From contig NC_133326.1 of assembly GCF_042186555.1 (NCBI RefSeq), positions 691,218,217-691,282,216 on the forward strand: a stretch of 64,000 nt of DNA, given 5' to 3'. The stretch comes from Aquarana catesbeiana. Its lineage: Eukaryota > Chordata > Amphibia > Anura > Ranidae. Positions 11,726 through 23,106 of the stretch are shown here, in pieces; positions within the stretch are counted from its first letter, which is position 1; the number at the start of each line of letters is the position of its first letter. The notes below the pieces were generated by a model. That model ran no database searches and was not told the DNA's origin. It worked only from the letters and a program-made list of their open reading frames with translations. A program made the translations under genes and the position numbers.

Positions 11726-12188
11726 ATGGGGTATTCACAGCTTAGAACTTGAAGTATTGCAGGTTCTTGGTGCAGGTTATTTACCTTACAGTGCAAGGTA
11801 TAGACTTCCTATTCCTTCTATGAAGCTTCCACCTGGGGTATATCTTCTCCTAGCCTTTTTGATCCTCAGGTTCTTGGCCAAGTGCAAGTAATATCTGATG
11901 AGGTTAATAGTTGTGATATAATTCTGGCCAAGGAGATATTTCTAGTGCTAGTACAATTGACTCTAGAACCACCAGTTTGCGAGCCAGCATCACCAAAATT
12001 ACTTCTACAAGGTCAACGTCTTCATTGAGCCCCTGAGAGACTACTTCTGGTGGAATGGAAATTTAGAGGTGGATGTTACTAAAGCAAGGATGGAACCAAA
12101 GACCTCTTCACATGAGATATGGTTGAAATGTGTTTACTTTATGGAAAGAAAATCACGGAAATGATTATTGCCAGAGCCTTCACAAGTG
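11726..12188. other. no recognisable feature
   Basis: Non-repetitive-looking sequence with no credible coding frame. It may be retroelement debris continuous with the preceding block. Confidence 0.3.
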
Positions 12189-12191
12189 TTA

Positions 12192-12591
12192 TGCCGCGTA
12201 CACACGAGCGGACTTTTCGGCAATAAAGGTCCGACGGAACGAATCCGTCGGACAATTTGATCGTGTGTGGGCTTCATCGGACCTTTTCTGTCTAAAAATC
12301 TGATGGACCTTAGAAATAGAACAAGTTTCAAATCTTTCCGACGGACTTGTTTCCTATCGAAAAATCAGTTCGTCTGCATGCTAGTCCGACGGACCAAAAA
12401 CGATGCAGCTATTGGCTACTGGCTATGAATGTCCTCATTCTAGTCCGGTCGTACATCATCACATTAGAAAGGATCGGACTTTGGTGTGATCGTGTGTAGG
12501 CAAGTCTGTTTCGTCGGAACTCTGTCGGAACTCCATCGAAAAGTCCTTTGGAGTTTAGTCCGACAAAAAGTCTGCTCGTGTATACGCGGCA
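12192..12591. mobile_element. Harbinger-type MITE with TTA target duplication
   Basis: Inverted ends TGCCGCGTACACACGAGCGG and its partner 'ctgctcgtgtatacgcggca', flanked by TTA on both sides (12189-12191 and 12592-12594). A three-base TWA target duplication is typical of PIF/Harbinger. Internal sub-repeats of 'gtccgacggaacgaatccgtcgga' type are present. Confidence 0.75.
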
Positions 12592-12595
12592 TTAA

Positions 12596-12703
12596 TGCCG
12601 CGTATACACGACCGGACTTTCCGGCAGAAAAGGTCCGACGGAACGAATCCGTCGGACATTCCGATCGTGTGTGGGCTTCATCGGACCTTTTCTGTTGACA
12701 AAT
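12596..12703. mobile_element. truncated Harbinger-type MITE, head-to-tail with the previous one
   Basis: It repeats the first 105 bp of the preceding MITE (TGCCGCGTATACACGACCGG...) and then stops at 'tctgttgacaaatcc'. It sits almost directly against the intact copy. Confidence 0.7.
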
Positions 12704-12889
12704 CCTCCATACCAGCATGCTTAATGTTCAGGCTTCAACTTTGTTGACTCTTAGAGAAAGGTTCACAGAAGAACTGGCACATCTGCTAATACCCAACGGA
12801 ATTGCAGATTGTGGGCATCTAGGCATTCGTCAATGCAAATGCGCATGGTCATGAATGATGCATGCACCAGGGCGCACGCAATGCATGAC

Positions 12890-13420
12890 AGATCCTGGCA
12901 CCCAGTTGCCTATTTAAAGCCAGCAGCATGATCCATTAGCTGATGGATGATTTTCAGCTCCCTGCGTGTTCCTGTGTTCCTGTTCCTGATATTATTGGAC
13001 TTCCTGTTACCGACCCGGCTTGCTTTTGACCTGTCTTGTCTCCATTCCTGTCTTTGACCCTCAGCTTGCTCCATTGACCTCGCTTCTGCCTGCTGATCCG
13101 TGTATGACCTTACTCTTTTGACTCCGCTGCTGCCTGATTACCAGTGTATGACTCCGGCTTACTCCTGACTCTGCTTGCTGCCTTACCCCTGGCTGATTTT
13201 CTGTGTATGACTACTGGCCTGGCTCTTGACCCTGCTTCTGGCTCTCCCTTCTGCCAAGTCTCATCTGGTACATCTGAGGGACTTCTGCCCAGCAGTGCAT
13301 CCTGCTCATCCAGCCGCCATCCAGTGGGCCTCTCCTCATCACTCAACCTGTTGCAGCTGGCAATCCCTGCTTCTTTGGGCATAGCACTCCCTGTGACCAC
13401 CTTCAGAGGTGCCCTACACT
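12890..13420. repeat. degenerate tandem repeats in an LTR-like sequence
   Basis: Loose repeats of 'ctgcctgattaccagtgtatgac.ccggc' about 50-65 bp apart (13010-13230) follow 'gcctatttaaagccagcagc', a TATA-like motif. This resembles LTR sequences of amphibian gypsy elements, from memory. Open frames across it are not convincing. Confidence 0.35.
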
Positions 13421-14370
13421 CAACTGAAAGGGAAGCCCTCTCAGCACTTTGGTGTTCGACCAGTTACATAATATTGACACTAACAATCATCAAGTGGGTG
13501 CTGAATCCTCTGGACACCCACTTCTTGACAGTGCTTGTGTCAAGATCAGACTAGGAAAGCCACCTTTCCCAAAATGGCATTTAACTGTGGTCTTAGAATC
13601 TACCTATGCTGTTGTTGTGCTGCAATATAAACGCAGACATGCTGCTATTTTACACAACAACGCACACCAACACTCTGAAAATTCACCTAAAATTCCTTCT
13701 TCCTAAATGTAATAAGAAATTACGTACACAGCTTGCTAAATACAGTAAGAGATGAATGCATTAAAATTTGCTGGAAAATGTTTAGACACTATAAATGTTT
13801 TCTAATATTTTTCCAATAGTGCTGATGTCTGCACAAAACACATTTACTTTGCAGTGGGAAAGTAACAACATACAGCAACTGTGGTGGCTCACCATCTGGT
13901 AGTATGTCACTCTGTGCTGATAGAACAAGTGTACCTGGGATAACACAATGATAGAGAACCCTCGCCCAATCAACGTGTACAGTTCACTCCTTACACTCCC
14001 TCCACCTGAGGCTGTCACTGAATGGGCGGAAATTCGGGGAATATGCTCTATCATGTGAACGCTGTAAAAAAAGTCTGAGCCAGGGCGCTGTGTGTTTTTT
14101 ACACTGTCTGCAACTTATCCAAGCTTGCGCCCGTCTCCTGCATGGTAACACTTCGCCCAGCCCTGGCCATTCCCATGCATTCCCACAGGACTTCTTGTCT
14201 GAGCTGGCAGCCGGGATATTGCAGGGCACTTGCGGGAGTCGTAGCCGAAATGCGGGAGACTCCCGCAATTCGCGGGAGACTTGAGATGTCTGGGAAGTAC
14301 AGTTGCTCTCTGCAAGTGCCGTTGCTCCAGAGCTTAGTAAATGAGGTAAAGCTTCACTTTACAAAGAAAA
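13421..14370. other. no recognisable feature
   Basis: About 0.95 kb without a gene or a clear repeat family. Short 'cgggagact' repeats occur near 14233-14283, just before the minisatellite. Confidence 0.3.
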
Positions 14371-14376
14371 ACCAAT

Positions 14377-15265
14377 CACACATCCCCCCCACAGCATTGC
14401 CCCCTCACATATCCATCCCACAGCTCTGCCCCTTCACATATCCCCCCCCACAGCATTGCCCCTTCACATATCCCCCCACAGCACTGCCCCTTCACATATC
14501 CCCCCACAGCTCTGCCCCTTCACATATTCCCCCCCCCACAGCACTGCCCCTTCACATATCCCCCCACAGCACTGCCCCTTCACATATCCCCCCAACAGCA
14601 CTGCCCCTTCACATATCCCCCCACCACAGCTCTGCCCCTTCACATATCCCTCCCACAGCTCTGCCCCTTCACATATCCCCCCCACAGCACTGCCCCTTCA
14701 CATATCCCTCCCACAGCTCTGCCCCTTCACATATCCCCCCCCACAGCACTTCCCCCTTCAGATCCCCCCCCACAGCTCTGCCCCTTCACAGACCCCCCAC
14801 AGCACTGCCCCTTCACATATCCCCCCACAGCTCTGCCCCTTCACATATCCCACCCACAGCACTGCCCCTTCACATATCCCCCCCACAGCTCTGCCCCTTC
14901 ACATATCCCACCCACAGCACTGCCCCTTCACATATCCCCCACACAGCTCTGCCCCTTCACATATCCCCCCCACAGCACTGTCCCCTTCACATATCCCCCC
15001 ACAGCTCTGCCCCTTCACATATCCCACCCACAGCACTGCCCCTTCACATATCCCCCCCCACTGCACTGCCCCTTCACATATCCCTCCCACAGCTCTGCCC
15101 CTTCACATATCCCTCCCACAGCTCTGCCCCCTTCAGATACCCCCCACAACTCTGCCCCTTCACATACCCCCCCACAGCACTGCCCCTTCACATACCCCCC
15201 CACAGCTCTGCCCCTTCACATATCCCCCCCACTGCACTGCCCCTTCACATATCCCCCCCACAGCA
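14377..15265 (+). repeat. 27-bp minisatellite, about 33 units
   Basis: Unit 'cacatatccccccacagcwctgcccctt', with length variation in the C run that shifts phase. Two overlapping forward frames of 320-392 codons are stop-free only because the unit has no stop codons. They encode simple HISP/STAPSHIPP-type repeats and are not genes. Confidence 0.9.
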
Positions 15266-15480
15266 CTTTACACAGATTTACACAGGAGGTCTGGTGCTAG
15301 AATTATTGCTCTTGCTCTGAAGTTTGCAGTGATACCTCACCTGTGTGGTGCGATCACTGTTTACATATGCGTGCGGGACCGACTTGTGCGTTCACCATTG
15401 TGCATGAGCACAGGGTGACGGGAGTGCTTTAAATATTTTTTTTGAATTATTATTATTCTTTTTCTTTTTTTGATCACTTT
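15266..15480. repeat. fragment of an interspersed repeat
   Basis: The stretch from 'gatttacacaggaggtctggtgctagaattattgctc' to 'gggagtgctttaaa' looks, from memory, like part of a common ranid interspersed repeat. The minisatellite just upstream appears to have expanded within it. Confidence 0.4.
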
Positions 15481-15504
15481 TTTTTTAATCCAAAAACTAT
15501 TTAT

Positions 15505-15790
15505 GCACAATGGTGTAGTGGTTAGCACTTTCACCTAGTAGTAAAAGAGTTGTTGGTTCAAATCCCAACCACGACACTACCTGCCTGGAGTTTGCATGAT
15601 CTCCCTGTGCCTGCGTGGGTTTCCTCCTTTCCTCTAAATTGGCCCTAATATGTGTATGTATGAATGTGAGTTAGGGACCTTAGATTGTAAGCTCCTTGAG
15701 GGCAGGGACTGATGTTAATGTTTAATGTATATGTAAAAGCGCTGTGTAAATTGACAGCGCTGTAAAAGTACCTGAAATAAATAAATATTG
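15505..15790 (+). mobile_element. tRNA-derived SINE
   Basis: The head has a pol III A box TGGTGTAGTGG (15511-15521) followed by TTAGCAC, and a B box GGTTCAAATCC (15555-15565), 44 bp apart as in a tRNA gene. The body has 'cctgcctggagtttgcatg' and 'ttgtaagctccttgagggcagggactg', and the tail ends in repeated AATAAATAAAT. The anticodon arm and acceptor stem do not form a clean tRNA, so this is a SINE and not a tRNA gene. Confidence 0.85.
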
Positions 15791-15892
15791 AATTTTTTTT
15801 TTTGTACAGGTAGTATCCAAATATCAAATGCACAATACAAAGTTGTGGTGTATGACAAAATAGCAACATGAGGTTATCAGTGTGCAGTTTTA

Positions 15893-16839
15893 CCACTTCC
15901 CGACCGCTGCACAACGATATACGTCGGCAGAATGGCACGGGTGGGCAAAAGGGCACTGCCGGCGTGCCCGCCCGCCCGCCGCGTTCTACGTGACAGTGAC
16001 CGCGGGTCCTGCGGACTCGATGTCCACCGGGTGCCCGCGATCGTGTCACGGAGAGGTAGAACAGGGGATGCCTTTGTAAACAAAGTATTTCCCTGTTCTG
16101 CCTTGTGTCATGACAGGGATCACTGATCCCTGTCATCGAGAGCAGTGATAACTGTCATGTGAGTTGAAGCCCATCCCCCCACAGTTAGAATCACTCCCTA
16201 GGACACATTTAATCTCTTCATCGCCCCCTAGTGGTTAACTCCTTCACTGCCAGTGTCATTTACACAGTAATCAGTGCATTTTTATAGCACTGACCGCTGT
16301 ATAAATGACAATGGTCCCAAAATAGTGTCAAAAGTGTCCAATGTGTCCGCCATAATGTCGCAGTCATGATAAAAATCGCAGATTGCCGACATTACTAATA
16401 AAAAAATAATAATAAAAATGCCATACAATTATCCCCTATTTTGTAGACGCTATAAATTTTGCGCAAACCAATCAATATACGCTTATTGCGATTTTTTTTA
16501 ACAAAAATATGTAGAAGAATACATATCAGCCTAAACTGAGGAAAAAAATAGGTTTTTTAATATATTTTTGGTGGATATTTATTATAGCCAAAAGTAAAAA
16601 ATATTGCTTTTTTTTTCAAAATTGACGCTCTTTTTTTGTTTATAGCGCAAAAAAGTAAAAACCGCAGAGGCGATCAAATACCACCAAAAGAAAGCTCTAT
16701 TTGTGGGAAAAAAAGGACGTCAATTTTGTTTGGGTACAACGTCGCACGACTGCGCAATTGTCAGTTAAAGTGACGCAATGCCGAATCGCAAAAAGTGCTC
16801 TGGTCAGGAAGGGGGCAAATCCTTCCGGGGCTAAAGTGG
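15893..16839. mobile_element. TTAA-type MITE (CCACTT ends)
   Basis: It runs from CCACTTCCCGACCGC to 'ggggctaaagtgg' with TTAA at 16840-16843. The left TTAA has decayed to TTTA. The interior includes 'ccaccaaaagaaagctctatttgtggg' shared with the other family members in this window. Confidence 0.75.
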
Positions 16840-17154
16840 TTAAACCAGATGTTTTAAGGTTACGTTTGGATGTCATAACAGATGAAACAGAATAGGTAAC
16901 ACGTGTTAGGTAACATTGCATCTGATGTGTGATGCCCTCTAAATTAACTAAACAGTAGGGGAAGATAAATACCTTGGAGTAAGGAATTTACCAACAGGGA
17001 AGTGTGAAATTTTCAAGGGAAAGAGGGGCATCAAGGATCTCACTTCTGGAAGAGAGATAATGTACATTGATTGAAAGGCAGGGGAAAGCATATCGAAAAT
17101 CTATCAAGGGTGAGACAGCAATAGCAATGACAGGTACTCTTTATGAAGAGATGG

Positions 17155-17545
17155 GGGGTCTCCTTTGAGCTCCAATGCAACTGATCAGATACATATCGTT
17201 CTGATCGGCTGCTTCGCTGGCCGAACAAAGAGCTGGAACCGGAAGTGACAACAAAGTTGTTGCTTCCCAGACGTTGCACAGTTGGAGGAACACTGGATGC
17301 CGCCGGCCGCATCGTTACCAGACTTCCCAATTGCTCAGGATTGACCTAGTAATGGCAGCAGAGGTGGGAGGGGGGTGGGAAAAGTATTCCAGCGGCTGCC
17401 CAGTCGCTCTGAGTACTTTTACAGTAAAGAGAATTGCTTAAAAATGACACCGGGATCATGGCTGTAGCCTCAATAATGATCCCAGTACAACTGCTCCTCT
17501 ACCGTGACATATATATACTGTAGCCGGTCGGGAAGCGATATGATT
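17155..17545. repeat. 3' fragment of a TTAA-type repeat
   Basis: Ends 'ggtcgggaagcg' like the other family members. The left end is eroded. The flanking 16.84-17.15 kb shows nothing recognisable. Confidence 0.4.
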
Positions 17546-17779
17546 TTAACTAATATGTATTGAATAAAAGCTTCTGTCATTTTTATGCTAAACAAAATGC
17601 TGTGCATCCTCTTCCTTGGTTATATATGCCTAGAAACATTTTTCCTTTTCAGTCCATTTTTGTGTATTTCTACATTTCGGGTGTGATACTAGACCTATCA
17701 TGCTTTATAATTGATATTCTTGTATTTTCTGGAAGATTTATTAGCATTTACCCATAACCAGGGGCCTTGCTAGGTCGGG

Positions 17780-17917
17780 GTGTCCAAACTATGGCCCTCC
17801 AGTTGTTCAGGAACTACAATTCCCATCATGCCTAGTAATGTCTGTGAATTTCAGAGTTTTACAATGCTTCATGGGAAGTGTAGTTCTGCAACAGCTGGAG
17901 GGCCGTAGTTTGGACAC
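17780..17917. mobile_element. palindromic MITE, 138 bp
   Basis: GTGTCCAAACTATGGCCCTC at the left and 'gagggccgtagtttggacac' at the right are inverted copies. The arms extend through 'agttgttcaggaactacaattccca', so nearly the whole element folds on itself. Confidence 0.85.
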
Positions 17918-17920
17918 CAC

Positions 17921-18664
17921 AGAAGGAAGGAGAAAAGGGGGAAGCACCACCTAAGTGCAGAGATTAAAAAACTTTAATAGCGCAAAAGCTGAATAACACA
18001 TACAGGATAAAAAGAAATTCAAGCTCATAAGGTCCATGGATGAAAGTTATGTTCGGTCTTTTAGGCGTCCATAAGAGTTTGTTGTCACTCTTCAGGCCGT
18101 GTGAAAGAGCTGGCGCTCCGAGCGCGTGGCCTATTCTCTATCCAACCTTTTACATCCAGCCCGGCCGTATCTTGTTCCGGTGACGTCACTTCTGGGGAGC
18201 TCGGGCCGTGTTCCACGCTGGTTGTCGGTGGCCACAGGATGGCCACAGGATGCTGAGGATAACATCCATCTATCCACACAGCCTGCAGAGTGACAACAAA
18301 TCCTTATGGACGCCTAAAAGACCAAACTCCACCTTCATCTTTGGACCTTATGAGCTTGAATTTCTTTTTGTCCTGTAATGCCGTGTACACACGGCCAGAC
18401 TTGCGAACGGTCTAAACTCCATTGGCATTTCTGACAGAGAGATTTAGAACACGTTCTATATCTGAGTCCGTCGGAAATGCCGACAGAAAAAGTCTGATGG
18501 GGCATACACGCGGTCGGAATGTCCGACCGAAAGCTCCCATGGGACTTTTTCTGTCGGGAAGTCCGGCCGTGTGTATGCGGCATAAGTTTTATTTAGCTTT
18601 TGCGCTATTAAAGCTTTTTAATCTCTGCACTTAGGTGGCCCTTCCCCCTTTTCTCCTTCCTTCT
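17921..18664. mobile_element. foldback element with ~150-bp inverted arms
   Basis: The left arm (from 'gaaggaaggagaaaaggggg' to 'cggtcttttaggcgtccataa', 17921-18072) is the reverse complement of the right arm (18290-18378 joined to 18587-18664). The right arm is interrupted by a Harbinger-type MITE at 18379-18583. Confidence 0.8.
18379..18583. mobile_element. Harbinger-type MITE inside the foldback element, TAA target duplication
   Basis: Starts TGCCGTGTACACACGGCC, ends 'ggccgtgtgtatgcggca', and is flanked by TAA at 18376-18378 and 18584-18586. The opposite arm of the host element lacks it. Confidence 0.8.
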
Positions 18665-19467
18665 TGTTTATACAGAGCTGGCTATACTCTGAGGACAGCT
18701 GCCGCCTATCATAACCCTTGCTAAACACACATCCATATGTGCAATCAATTTCCTCCATACCCACGGATGTACAATGACCTATTAAGTTAATGGATTCTAA
18801 TATGTGTCAAACTTTTTAATCTTGTATCATTATCATGAGCTTAGACGTTTTTTGCGTCAGTAAAAAGTGTATATTAGGATCCTAAGAGACCTGGGGTACC
18901 ATTCGGCACCTACACTGCATTGTCTGGGGTTTGTCTGGTACCATGGAAAAAAGTGGATTGAATTGTTTGGGTTTTTTTTTCCTCCATGCCACATCCTCTC
19001 TCTACCTTCTGTTTATCTCTTGTGCTTCATCTGCTTTATCTCTTTCCCTTTTCTTTTTGAATTGAGCAATAGTGTCCTGGCCTTTACTGACCCCCCAAAA
19101 AGGACCATGCAACTCCACTGTTATAACCAACACATATAATGCATATGTAAACCATATGGTAATAAGCTGACACTTGGGAAGTTTTAATTTCTGTTGACCT
19201 TTTTTTAATCAGATCTAAGACACATCCAATAGTTTCTCCTATAAAAAGAGTTTGTCTTAAACATCCATAATTGTAATTTTAATAAATGTGATGGCATGAC
19301 TGAAAGAAATAATACATGTATTACAATTGCCAAAAAAGCTGAAATAATACATTAACTTAGAGAAAGTAAACTAATTGACATCTTGGGGCACACAGTAAAA
19401 AACCTGGGCACAGGCCTTAGGTGCCAAGGTCTAGTAACTCCCCTGGTCATCACTACCCATATTTACT

Positions 19468-20412
19468 CTATATTACCTTTCTTCTCAATCGTTCTCCAAC
19501 TATTTTATGAAGAGCTTGTCTAATCTCATGGTTTCTCAGGCTATATATTATGGGATTCACCAATGGGTTCACTACAGTGTACAATAAAGAACTGTACTTG
19601 TTTACAGAAGGTGACTTCTCATTGTCCGGAGTCACATAAATAGTAATTATGGACCCATAGTATGCAGCCACAGAGATCAGATGGGTACTACATGTAGAAA
19701 AAGATTTTTTCCTGCCAGCGGAGGATGGAATCTTGAGAATGATAATAAAAATGTAGAAGTATGTCCCAATGATAAATGTAAGAGAACAGAAAAAGAAAAG
19801 GACAGAGCATGAAAAGTCAAACCATTGTACGATAGATGTGTCCGATGTAGACAATTTCACAATTGGACCTACATCACAAAAGAAGTAATCGATGTCTCTG
19901 AGGGCACAAAATTCAAACTGAACTATTAAAGTAATTTCAGTTGTAGATATAGTCCAAGTTATTGCCCAGGAACCCAAACCCAACAGGAAGCAGATTCTGC
20001 GGTCCATAATCAAAATGTAATGTAAAGGATTAGAAATAGCGACATATCGGTCATAGGACATTATAGCAAGGATGAAACATTGCACAAAACCAAAATTCAA
20101 AAACGTGTACAGCTGCATGATGCAGCCCTCAACAGACATTTCTCTCTTTGTCTTTAATATAACCTCGGCCATCAGTGGTATGACACACGTGGCAAGGAGG
20201 ACATCTGCGAGAGCAAGGTGCTGAAGAAAGATGAACATTGGAATTTTGAGATTATTATTGGTGGACACTAGAAGGATGATTAGAATGTTTCCGGTCACTA
20301 TTGCAATGTAAATTAGAAGCAGGACAGCAAAGAATAGAGTTTTGAAGTTTTGTAGACCTTGGAATCCAAGGAGATAGATCTCTGTGACTTTTGTTTGATT
20401 CTCTTGACACAT
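19468..20412 (-). CDS. odorant receptor, class II-type, 314 aa (OR gene A)
   Basis: This is a seven-transmembrane odorant GPCR expected in the ciliary membrane of olfactory sensory neurons, signalling through Golf and adenylyl cyclase (family knowledge). The single coding exon is intact from ATG to TAG. Visible OR signatures: N-glycosylation site NQT at residues 5-7, GN at 41-42 in TM1, PMF at 58-60 (usual PMY), conserved Cys97 before TM3, MSYDRYVAIS at 118-127 (usual MAYDRYVAIC), loop-2 cysteines 169 and 179, KKSFSTCSTHL at 235-245 and NPIIYSLRN at 286-294. The length of 314 aa is typical. It is about 90% identical to OR gene B at 48.6 kb, with about 31 substitutions by my hand alignment and no indels, and lies in a tandem segmental duplication. 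No nearer subfamily can be named without a search. Any upstream non-coding exon is not identifiable. Confidence 0.95.
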   Translation of the reverse strand: MCQENQTKVTEIYLLGFQGLQNFKTLFFAVLLLIYIAIVTGNILIILLVSTNNNLKIPMFIFLQHLALADVLLATCVIPLMAEVILKTKREMSVEGCIMQLYTFLNFGFVQCFILAIMSYDRYVAISNPLHYILIMDRRICFLLGLGSWAITWTISTTEITLIVQFEFCALRDIDYFFCDVGPIVKLSTSDTSIVQWFDFSCSVLFFFCSLTFIIGTYFYIFIIILKIPSSAGRKKSFSTCSTHLISVAAYYGSIITIYVTPDNEKSPSVNKYSSLLYTVVNPLVNPIIYSLRNHEIRQALHKIVGERLRRKVI

Positions 20413-21160
20413 TTTAAGGAGCTTGACCCATCAGGAAAGATAGTAACCAGAATAATTATATGGGTAATATAAGAAGAGAATAAAAAAAAGAATAAGAGAA
20501 AAAGAAAAGAAACAAGGTAAAATTAATCACTGAACTTTATATTATAAGTGTGTTTACTCTACAGTTTTTTTTTAGCCAGGCACCGAACATACTGTATCTT
20601 CTTGGAGAGTCCTCTGCGCCTTCTGTGCTGTGTAGCCTGGATCTCAAAGGACTTCAGAGGGAGACACATGGAACCTTGAAACAACGGATCTAAATTTGTA
20701 TTGCTCAAATTCACTGCAATTCAGAAGAAAGGGAGTTGTCAAGAATTGCATTAAAATAGTAGACCATTACCATTAACCAGACAAAGACCAGTAACACCTG
20801 CCTGCCTGATGTTAAAGTGGTTGTAAACCTCTGAAATAGAGAAATGAACAAAAAATATCCTTCTTTAGTGTGTACTTGTCTCAATCCAAACCACCTAGTG
20901 TAAATTCTCTATAATCCCTCCTCCCTCTGCTATCTGCATGAGTCACTTCTGACAGGTTATGCTGACACCACAGAATCCAAAGGATGGCCCCGCCCCCCCT
21001 TCCAGTACAGAGAACGTGAGTGACAGCCTCAGTTGTGCATGTTTCCCTATGAGACTGTGTAGAGGAGGGTGTGACATCAGATCCCCACCCTCTGCCTTCT
21101 GAAGTTGAGAAATAGACTTTGATCTGTGACTTTGAACAACAGAGAAGAGAGTTTTGCAGA
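20413..21160 (-). promoter_or_regulatory. conserved upstream region of OR gene A (candidate control region)
   Basis: About 0.75 kb upstream of the OR start codon is conserved with 49.55-50.31 kb upstream of OR gene B. The distal half (20812 onward) resembles a T2-like MITE beginning TTAAAGTGGTTGTAAACC. No convincing TATA box, EBF site or homeodomain cluster was pinned down by eye, so the regulatory role is inferred only from position and shared ancestry. Confidence 0.35.
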
Positions 21161-21170
21161 TAAACAGGTA
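20812..21170. mobile_element. T2-like (TTAA-target) MITE end shared by both OR copies
   Basis: It starts TTAAAGTGGTTGTAAACC. The matching element starts at 49980 with TTAAAGTAATTGTAAATC. TTAAAG termini and a TTAA target are features of Kolobok/T2-type amphibian MITEs. Presence in both duplicates means it inserted before the duplication. The far end is not clear. Confidence 0.5.
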
Positions 21171-21249
21171 CAACGGCTGTAGGAAACTTTGTTTAATCTC
21201 TGTGTATCACCTGAGTTTTGTCATATTTGGTGGGTATACAGTATGTATA

Positions 21250-22030
21250 GGGTCTATGAGACTCGCTGGATCACAGATCGGAGTAAGGGGTCGACCCCTG
21301 ACCATGTAATCAGCTGTCAGCCAATGACAGCTGATCATGTGATGTAAACAGAGCCAGTAATCGGCTATTTTTTCTCCTCACACTGATAGCGTGAGGAGAA
21401 AAAAAAGCTGATCACCGGCAGCTGTCAGAAGAACATCAGTCCTGATCAAGGAGAGTAGCCGCCAGCTCATCTGTGCCCACCTGTGCCACCTGCCAGTGCC
21501 ACCTACCAGTGCCCACCAGCGCCACCTATCAATGTCACCAATCAGTGCCTCATCAACAGTGCTGCCAATCAGTTTCGCCTACCAGTGCCCATCAGTGCCA
21601 CCTATCAGTGCCACCCATCAGTACCCATCAGTTCTATCTTATCAGTGGCCATCAGTGTCACCTTATCTGTGCCCATCAGTACCACCTTATCTGTCCCAAT
21701 CAGTGCCGCCTTATCTGTGCCTATCAGTGCCCATCAGTGCCGCCTTATCTGTGCCTATCAGTGCCCATCAGTGCTACCTCATCAGCACATTTTATAACAA
21801 ACTATGAAGCATGATTTTTTTTTTCAAAATTTTCCATCTTTTTTTGTTTGTTTAGCAAAAAATAAAAACCCCAGCAGTGAATAAATACCACCAAAAGAAA
21901 GCTCTATTTGTGTGAAAAAAATGGTAAACATTTCATTTGGGTACAGTGTAGCATGACCGCGCAATTGTCATTCAAAGAGTGACAGCGCTGAAAGCTAAAA
22001 AATGGTCTGGGCAGGAGGGGGGTTTAAGTG
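21250..22030. mobile_element. TTAA-family element with 24-bp-type minisatellite
   Basis: Contains 'cagtgccacctatcagtgcccat' repeats at 21470-21785 followed by the family interior 'accaccaaaagaaagctctatttgtgtg'. Both ends are eroded. The three overlapping forward frames here are minisatellite artefacts. Confidence 0.55.
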
Positions 22031-22981
22031 CCCAGAAAGCAAGTGGCACAATGGCACTCCTGGGCAAAATCCCACACGGGAAGGTCCTACCCGTTTTCAG
22101 CCCACAGAGGGCACGTGCACGCCTGCTGCACGGCGGTGGACCTGATGCGCGTGGCCGGCGGGCAAGATTGCCGCCGGCCATGTGCGCCAGAACGGGGATT
22201 TGTGTGCGTAAACAAACAAATTACTTGTGCTGTCAAAAGAGAGGAGCCATATTGTTTCTTCCTTTTAAGTAGGAAAAGGGATATGTCTCCTCTCCTAGTC
22301 ACTCCCATCCCCACACAGTTAGAACACACTGAGAGAACACACAGTTAACCCCTTGATCGCCCCCTAGTGTTAACCCGTTCCCTGTCATTGACATTTATAC
22401 AATAATCGGTGCATTTTTATAGCACTGATCGCTGTATAAATGCCAATGGTCCCAAAAAAGTGTCAAAAGTCTCCGATCTGTCCGTCGCAATGCAGTACCG
22501 CTAAAAATCGCAGATCACCGCCGTTACTAGTAAAAATAAATAAATAATAAAAATGCCATAAATCATTCCCATAGTTTGCAGACGCTATAACTTTTGCGCA
22601 AACCAATCAATATACGCTTATTGCAATTTTTTTTCTTTTTTTTACCAAAAATATGTAGAAGAAAATATATTGGCCTAAACTGATGAAGAAATTTGTTTTT
22701 TAAAAAAACTTTTGGGGGATATTTATTATAGCAAAAAGTAAAAAATATTGTTTTTTTTTCTAAATTGTTGTTCTTTTTTTGTTTATAGCACAAGAAATAA
22801 AAACCACAGAGGTTATCAAATACCACCAAAAGAAAGCTCTATTTGTGGGGAAAAAAAGACACAAATTTCGTTCTGGTACAGCTTCGAACGACTGCGCAAT
22901 TGTCAGTTAAAGCGATGCTGTGCCTAATTGTAAAAAGTGCTCTTATCAAGAAGGGGGTCAAATCTTCCGGGGCTGAAGCGG
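22031..22981. mobile_element. TTAA-type MITE
   Basis: Family interior in the same orientation as 15.9 kb. It ends 'ggggctgaagcgg' and TTAA at 22982-22985. The left end directly abuts the previous element. Confidence 0.65.
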
Positions 22982-23106
22982 TTAAACAATGAGGGAAATT
23001 AAATGAAAACTTTTGAACAAAGTTAGTCCAGTCTATGGTCAGCTTAGACTTCTATTTCCATTCAATAAATACATGAACCACATTTTTAGGTAGGATGCAC
23101 ATTTAA

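Noticed and set aside
14142..15418. Proline/histidine-rich frames of 320-392 codons
   Set aside because: They are products of the 27-bp minisatellite, overlapping in two frames with the same repeat.
15511..15580. tRNA gene
   Set aside because: A and B boxes are present, but the cloverleaf is incomplete and the sequence continues into a SINE body and an AATAAAT tail.
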